A stretch of DNA of 64,000 nt, from NCBI RefSeq assembly GCF_000236805.1, contig NZ_AGFX01000011.1, positions 682,001-746,000 on the forward strand, written 5' to 3'. The notes under the pieces were generated by a model, which saw only the letters and a program-made list of their open reading frames with translations, did no database searches and had not been told where the DNA came from. Positions 60,541-64,000 of this stretch are shown in pieces. The translations under genes were made by a program, and so were the position numbers. Position 1 is the first letter of the stretch. The number at the start of each line of letters is the position of its first letter. The stretch is from Paenibacillus peoriae KCTC 3763 (GTDB lineage: Bacteria > Bacillota > Bacilli > Paenibacillales > Paenibacillaceae).

Positions 60541-61748
60541 GGTTCGCCTCCCCACGTATCAAGTGCGGATTGCAGCTCAGCATGAGAGCGGGCGTATTCT
60601 GCCAGCGGCACATTTTGCTGTACCGCTTCAATCGCCTGCACAAAAGCGCGTCCGCCAGCTTCAGTGCCCATCGGATGACCGTGGATGCCGCCACCGGCGT
60701 TGACCACAACGTCAGTGCCAAAGTCACGCACAATCAGCGGCACCAGGCCGGGATGAATTCCAGCAGAGGGCACAGGCATGCTGGCCTTTAGCGGCAGCTC
60801 CGGGGTGATCAGCTCATCGCGGATCGCCATGTTTTCCTCACGCGGCATCGTCACCGAGCCGTAAGGAGAAGGGAAGAGCACGAGGTCAGCGCCAGCCAGC
60901 CGCATTAGCTGACCGAGCAGCACGGACGCCGAAATACCGTAATGCGGCGACGGATAGACAGCACCCGCCAATGAAGGGTGGGCTGCAATCGGGACGGAGA
61001 CAGCAGGATCGCTGCTGAGCTCATGCAGTACATCGTAGCCGTAGGCCAGTACGTTGAACAGCAGCGCGTTCGCGCCTGCGTCGATGGCTTTGAGGGCCTG
61101 TGCCTTAAGCTGTGAGGTGGGTCCGGTCAAATTCGCTGCATACAGCAGCTTTTTGCCGGTTTCACGCTCAGCCGCCTCGGCGGCTTTGATGCAGGCTTCG
61201 ACGCGTTTTTCAATCGGTGTCAGTGCATTTTCGAACAAAATTTCGTCATCCTTGATCAGATCAACGCCAGCGATCGCCTGTCGGGTAAATTGCTCGCTCA
61301 GCTCGTCCAGATTCAGACCGATCACCGATTTGAAAATGCTCATAAGCAGCGGGCGATCAAACACACCGAGTCGCTCACGCAAGCCCTCGATGCCAAATTT
61401 CGGTCCCGGAAAAGCGGAACGAAATGCCTCCGAGAAGCCCAGCTTCGTCAGCTTGATTCGACCGTCCATCGATATTTTGCCGAAGACGGTCACCAGCAGC
61501 GCGGGAATGTCCCGGCTGAAATTGATGTCCGGGTAAGCGATGGTCAGATCGGCATAGCGTTCACCGGGGCCTCCATCATGAACTTCCACGGATTGAACCG
61601 AGCCCAGATGCTTTTGCATCTCGTCCCGCCTGGCTTGCGGAAGCTCGGTCCAGCTGCCCACCGTCATGCCGATGGCAATGGATTGGGCCTTTTTATTAAA
61701 ATCGGCTTTGTCATCGTATATCCGGTAGGTCGCCAAGCAATAGCTCAT
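60537..61748 (-). CDS. mtnW: 2,3-diketo-5-methylthiopentyl-1-phosphate enolase (RuBisCO-like protein)
   Basis: RuBisCO-like enzyme that enolises the methionine salvage diketone; it fixes no CO2. The RuBisCO fold is seen in the N-terminal domain (YRIYDDKADFNKKAQSIAIG) and in the barrel with GLNLDELSEQFTRQAIAGVD, LIKDDEILFENALTPIEKRV (the Asp-Asp-Glu region, about residues 162-181), IPAHPSL-type His segments and VNAGGGIHGHPMGTEAG (about 359-375). Length 403 is normal. It overlaps proC by 4 bases upstream. Confidence 0.95.
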   Translation of the reverse strand: MSYCLATYRIYDDKADFNKKAQSIAIGMTVGSWTELPQARRDEMQKHLGSVQSVEVHDGGPGERYADLTIAYPDINFSRDIPALLVTVFGKISMDGRIKLTKLGFSEAFRSAFPGPKFGIEGLRERLGVFDRPLLMSIFKSVIGLNLDELSEQFTRQAIAGVDLIKDDEILFENALTPIEKRVEACIKAAEAAERETGKKLLYAANLTGPTSQLKAQALKAIDAGANALLFNVLAYGYDVLHELSSDPAVSVPIAAHPSLAGAVYPSPHYGISASVLLGQLMRLAGADLVLFPSPYGSVTMPREENMAIRDELITPELPLKASMPVPSAGIHPGLVPLIVRDFGTDVVVNAGGGIHGHPMGTEAGGRAFVQAIEAVQQNVPLAEYARSHAELQSALDTWGGEP

Positions 61749-62611
61749 TCAATTCCCTCCTTCAGCACAGCTCCCATCTCACGGGATCGTTCAGCACAAC
61801 GCTGCACCGCCGCAATCACGGTTTCATAGAAATCGCCTTTGTCCAGTGTCTCCAAAGCGGCTACCGTCGAGCCATTGGGTGACATGATTTTGCGACGTAG
61901 GGCAGAAGGCTCCTCTCCAGTTTGCTGTACCATACGTGCCGCCCCAAGCGCGGTTTGGACTGTCAGCTCGTGTGCTTGCTCAGGGGTCAAGCCACCACGA
62001 ATTCCACCCGCAATCATGGCTTCCATCAAGTAGTAGATATAGGCAGGACCACTTCCGGAGATCCCGGTCAAAATATCCATTTTCTCTTCTTCGATAACAG
62101 TCACCGTACCTACAGACTCGAACATGGTGAGTACATTCTTACGCTGGTCTTCGCTGATCTCCTTGGAAAAGCTGATGCCTGTCGCTCCCAGCCCGATCGA
62201 GCTGGAGGTGTTCGGCATCGTCCGTGCGATTGGCTGCTTGCGGCCGAGCAGTGTCTGCATCGTACGAATGGACAGTCCGGCGATGAGCGAAATGATCAGC
62301 TGATCCTCTGACAGGAGCGGGCCGAGCTGTCCAAGTGCCCCGGCAGCATCCTTGGGCTTCATGGCAAGCACGATAACCGGAGAACGGCGCAGCAGCTCGG
62401 TTTTGGCGGCATCCTCTGTCTGGAACAGCACCCCGTATTGCTGCTGGAGCTCTTCAAGGCGCGCCTGATTACTGCGGTTAATGACAGTAATGCCGCCACG
62501 TTTGACAACGGAGCGAGCCGTCATTCCGCGAATGATAGCCTCTGCCATGGAGCCTGCTCCGAAAAATGTAATTTGCTCGTTAATTAAAAATTTTGACTGT
62601 GATTCACACAT
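61745..62611 (-). CDS. proC: Pyrroline-5-carboxylate reductase
   Basis: NAD(P)H reductase closing proline synthesis. N-terminal Rossmann ITFFGAGSMAEAIIRGM (about residues 14-30), MPNTSSSIGLGATGIS, and the C-terminal signature EKMDILTGISGSGPAYIYYL (about 174-193) and MSPNGSTVAALETLDKGDFY. Length 288 is normal. Start ATG 62611 follows GGAGG. It ends a proB-proA-proC run and continues without a gap into mtnW, so proline and methionine-salvage genes are probably cotranscribed. Confidence 0.96.
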   Translation of the reverse strand: MCESQSKFLINEQITFFGAGSMAEAIIRGMTARSVVKRGGITVINRSNQARLEELQQQYGVLFQTEDAAKTELLRRSPVIVLAMKPKDAAGALGQLGPLLSEDQLIISLIAGLSIRTMQTLLGRKQPIARTMPNTSSSIGLGATGISFSKEISEDQRKNVLTMFESVGTVTVIEEEKMDILTGISGSGPAYIYYLMEAMIAGGIRGGLTPEQAHELTVQTALGAARMVQQTGEEPSALRRKIMSPNGSTVAALETLDKGDFYETVIAAVQRCAERSREMGAVLKEGIE

Positions 62612-62650
62612 GAATTTATAACCTCCAAAAATACGGATTGATTTATAATA

Positions 62651-63943
62651 TTATTCCCTGATTTGTCCAGTACCGTACACACGGTATTTGGTTGAAGTCA
62701 GCGCAGGCAGACCCATAGGGCCGCGGGCATGCAATTTTTGGGTGCTGATCCCGATCTCGGCGCCAAACCCGAATTCAAACCCATCGGTGAAGCGGGTAGA
62801 GGCATTGTGATATACAGCTGCCGCATCCACTTCCTGAAGAAAACGTTCGGCATGGGCCTGATCCTTGGTGACAATACACTCCGAATGCATCGTACCGTAA
62901 CGGGCAATATGCTCAAGCGCTTCGTCCAGATGGTCTACCACCTTGACGTTCATAATGTAATCATTGTACTCTGTGCCGTAGTCCTCCTCCGTGGCTGTAA
63001 CAGCCCAGGGAGTCAGTGCACGCGTTCGTGCGCAGCCGCGCAGCTCAACACCAGCATCACGGAAGCGTTCTGCCAAGCTTGTTAAGTGTGCTTGTGCAAA
63101 ATCAGCGTGAACGAGCAGCGTTTCCATAGAGTTGCACACAGACGGTCTTTGCACCTTGGCGTTCAGCGTAATGGCTTCCGCCATCTGTGTATCTGCCGTA
63201 GCGTCCAAATACGTATGGCATACGCCTGCGCCGGTTTCGATGACAGGCACGGTAGCGTTCTGAACCACGTTTTGAATGAGTGAACGTCCCCCACGTGGGA
63301 TGATCACATCCAGTAAACCGTTCAAGGTGAGCATTTCATTGACGGAGGCACGGTCTGAATCTTCAATCAGTTGAAGCGCCTCGCGTGGTACGGCTGTTGT
63401 GTCCAGCGTCTGCTGAAGCACTTCAATGATTTTACGGTTGGAGGAAAGGGCTGCCGAACCACCGCGCAGCACAACCGGATTGCCTGTTTTCAGGCACAGG
63501 CCCGCAGCATCTACCGTTACATTCGGACGGGCTTCATATATGATGCCGATGACACCCAGCGGCACACGTATTTTCTCAATCCGTAGACCATTAGGACGTT
63601 CGAAATGTTCCAGCATGTCACCAACTGGATCAGGCAACTCGGCAATTTGGCGCAGTCCTTCGGCGATAGCCCCGATTCGCTCCTCGGTCAGCTTGAGACG
63701 GTCAAGCAGCGATTCCGACATTCCCAGTTCCCGACCACGTTGCAAATCATCACTGTTCGCTGCAATCAGCTCTTCTGTATGGTTCACCAATGCCTCTGCC
63801 ATAGCAAGCAGTGCTTCATTTTTTTGCGCTGTGGTCAGTCGGTTCATGGCTCCGGCACTTTTTTTGGCAAGCGTCGCTTTGGCACGTACTTCACTGAACT
63901 GGTTTTCCTCTGTTGTTACTGTATTTGTCGTGAATTCACTCAT
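62651..63943 (-). CDS. proA: Glutamate-5-semialdehyde dehydrogenase
   Basis: NADPH-dependent reduction of glutamyl phosphate in proline synthesis. ALDH-like fold of 430 residues: LPDPVGDMLEHFERPNGLRI, VPLGVIGIIYEARPNVTVDA (about residues 121-140), catalytic Cys in VIETGAGVCHTYLDATAD (about 241-258) and LHARGPMGLPALTSTKYRVY at the C-terminus. Start ATG 63943 follows GGGAGGCC. It lies 12 bases after the proB stop. Confidence 0.97.
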   Translation of the reverse strand: MSEFTTNTVTTEENQFSEVRAKATLAKKSAGAMNRLTTAQKNEALLAMAEALVNHTEELIAANSDDLQRGRELGMSESLLDRLKLTEERIGAIAEGLRQIAELPDPVGDMLEHFERPNGLRIEKIRVPLGVIGIIYEARPNVTVDAAGLCLKTGNPVVLRGGSAALSSNRKIIEVLQQTLDTTAVPREALQLIEDSDRASVNEMLTLNGLLDVIIPRGGRSLIQNVVQNATVPVIETGAGVCHTYLDATADTQMAEAITLNAKVQRPSVCNSMETLLVHADFAQAHLTSLAERFRDAGVELRGCARTRALTPWAVTATEEDYGTEYNDYIMNVKVVDHLDEALEHIARYGTMHSECIVTKDQAHAERFLQEVDAAAVYHNASTRFTDGFEFGFGAEIGISTQKLHARGPMGLPALTSTKYRVYGTGQIRE

Positions 63944-63955
63944 GTTACGGCCTCC

Positions 63956-64000
63956 CTAGATACATAATGTAATCCATTCATCCCTGTGGATCACCTCAAG
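63956..64000 (-). CDS. proB: Glutamate 5-kinase, C-terminal end
   Basis: The last 14 codons, LEVIHRDEWITLCI, and a TAG stop (63958-63956) on the minus strand. EVIHRDEWITL matches the usual ProB tail. The rest of the gene lies beyond the window. Twelve bases separate it from proA, completing a proBAC arrangement. Confidence 0.8.
   Translation of the reverse strand, partial: LEVIHRDEWITLCI

Noticed and set aside
61054-61829. Long plus-strand frames opposite mtnW
   Set aside because: mtnW on the minus strand has the RuBisCO-like motifs; the plus frames are Ser/Arg-rich shadows.
63426-63967. Plus-strand frames of 120-177 codons opposite proA
   Set aside because: Antisense shadows of proA without ribosome sites.

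Overview
The window looks like chromosomal DNA of a Gram-positive endospore former of the Paenibacillus type, probably close to P. polymyxa. That assignment is inferred from protein wording and synteny; no database was searched. Gene order follows the Bacillus subtilis stretch hbs-mtrB-hepS-menH-hepT-ndk-cheR-aroF-aroB-aroH-trpEDCFBA-hisC-tyrA and then ypjA-ypjB-ypjC-ypjD-dapB-mgsA-bshB1-bshA-cca-birA-panBCD-dinG-ypmB-asnS-dnaD. There are local gains and losses: no folE, aroE, qcrABC, aspB or nth where Bacillus has them.

Layout. 1-1.7 kb: end of a sugar ABC permease, HU, and TRAP (mtrB). 1.8-8.8 kb: heptaprenyl-diphosphate synthase subunits hepS/hepT enclose the menaquinone methyltransferase and three futalosine-route genes (mqnP-like prenyltransferase, ubiX-like flavin prenyltransferase, mqnA), followed by ndk and cheR. 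9.0-20.4 kb: aroC-aroB-aroH, a TRAP-type trp leader (promoter, about eleven GAG/TAG triplets, intrinsic terminator), trpEDCFBA, hisC and tyrA. Chorismate is made by AroC and used by MqnA, TrpE and AroH, all encoded here. 20.4-22.9 kb: a gene-poor, AT-rich insertion with many hairpins, two gene relics, one small secreted protein and a very likely minus-strand small RNA.

23.0-28.8 kb: sigma factor with membrane partner, a histidine phosphatase, an unknown 369-residue protein, a gamma-carbonic-anhydrase-like protein, an IDEAL peptide, YpjA and YpjB. 28.9-29.8 kb: YitT family protein (minus strand). 30-45.4 kb: nucleotide pyrophosphohydrolase, TPR protein, dapB, mgsA, bacillithiol genes, cca, birA, panBCD behind a structured leader, a second TPR protein, dinG, rex, an MTA/SAH deaminase and a YpmB-like protein.

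45.4-49.6 kb: a second accessory patch with two more copies of a structured repeat first seen at 20.5 kb, a short-chain dehydrogenase flanked by near-identical palindromes, a 50-codon minus-strand ORF, and an unusual FtsH paralogue with a small membrane partner. 49.7-59.0 kb: hydroxyacyl-CoA dehydrogenase, ackA, asnS, dnaD, an ECF sigma factor that seems to start at ATT with its anti-sigma-like partner, a triplicated-module membrane protein, a LiaF-like protein, a flavin reductase and a second short-chain dehydrogenase. 59.2-64 kb (minus strand): mtnB, mtnX, mtnW, proC, proA and the end of proB.

The least explained signals are non-coding: three copies of a roughly 190-230 bp structured repeat whose arms co-vary, the minus-strand RNA at 22.5 kb, a hairpin family with a constant loop at 20.95 and 21.24 kb, the trp and pan leaders, and a hairpin that buries a ribosome-binding site at 39.1 kb. 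No tRNA, rRNA, CRISPR array or complete insertion sequence was seen.
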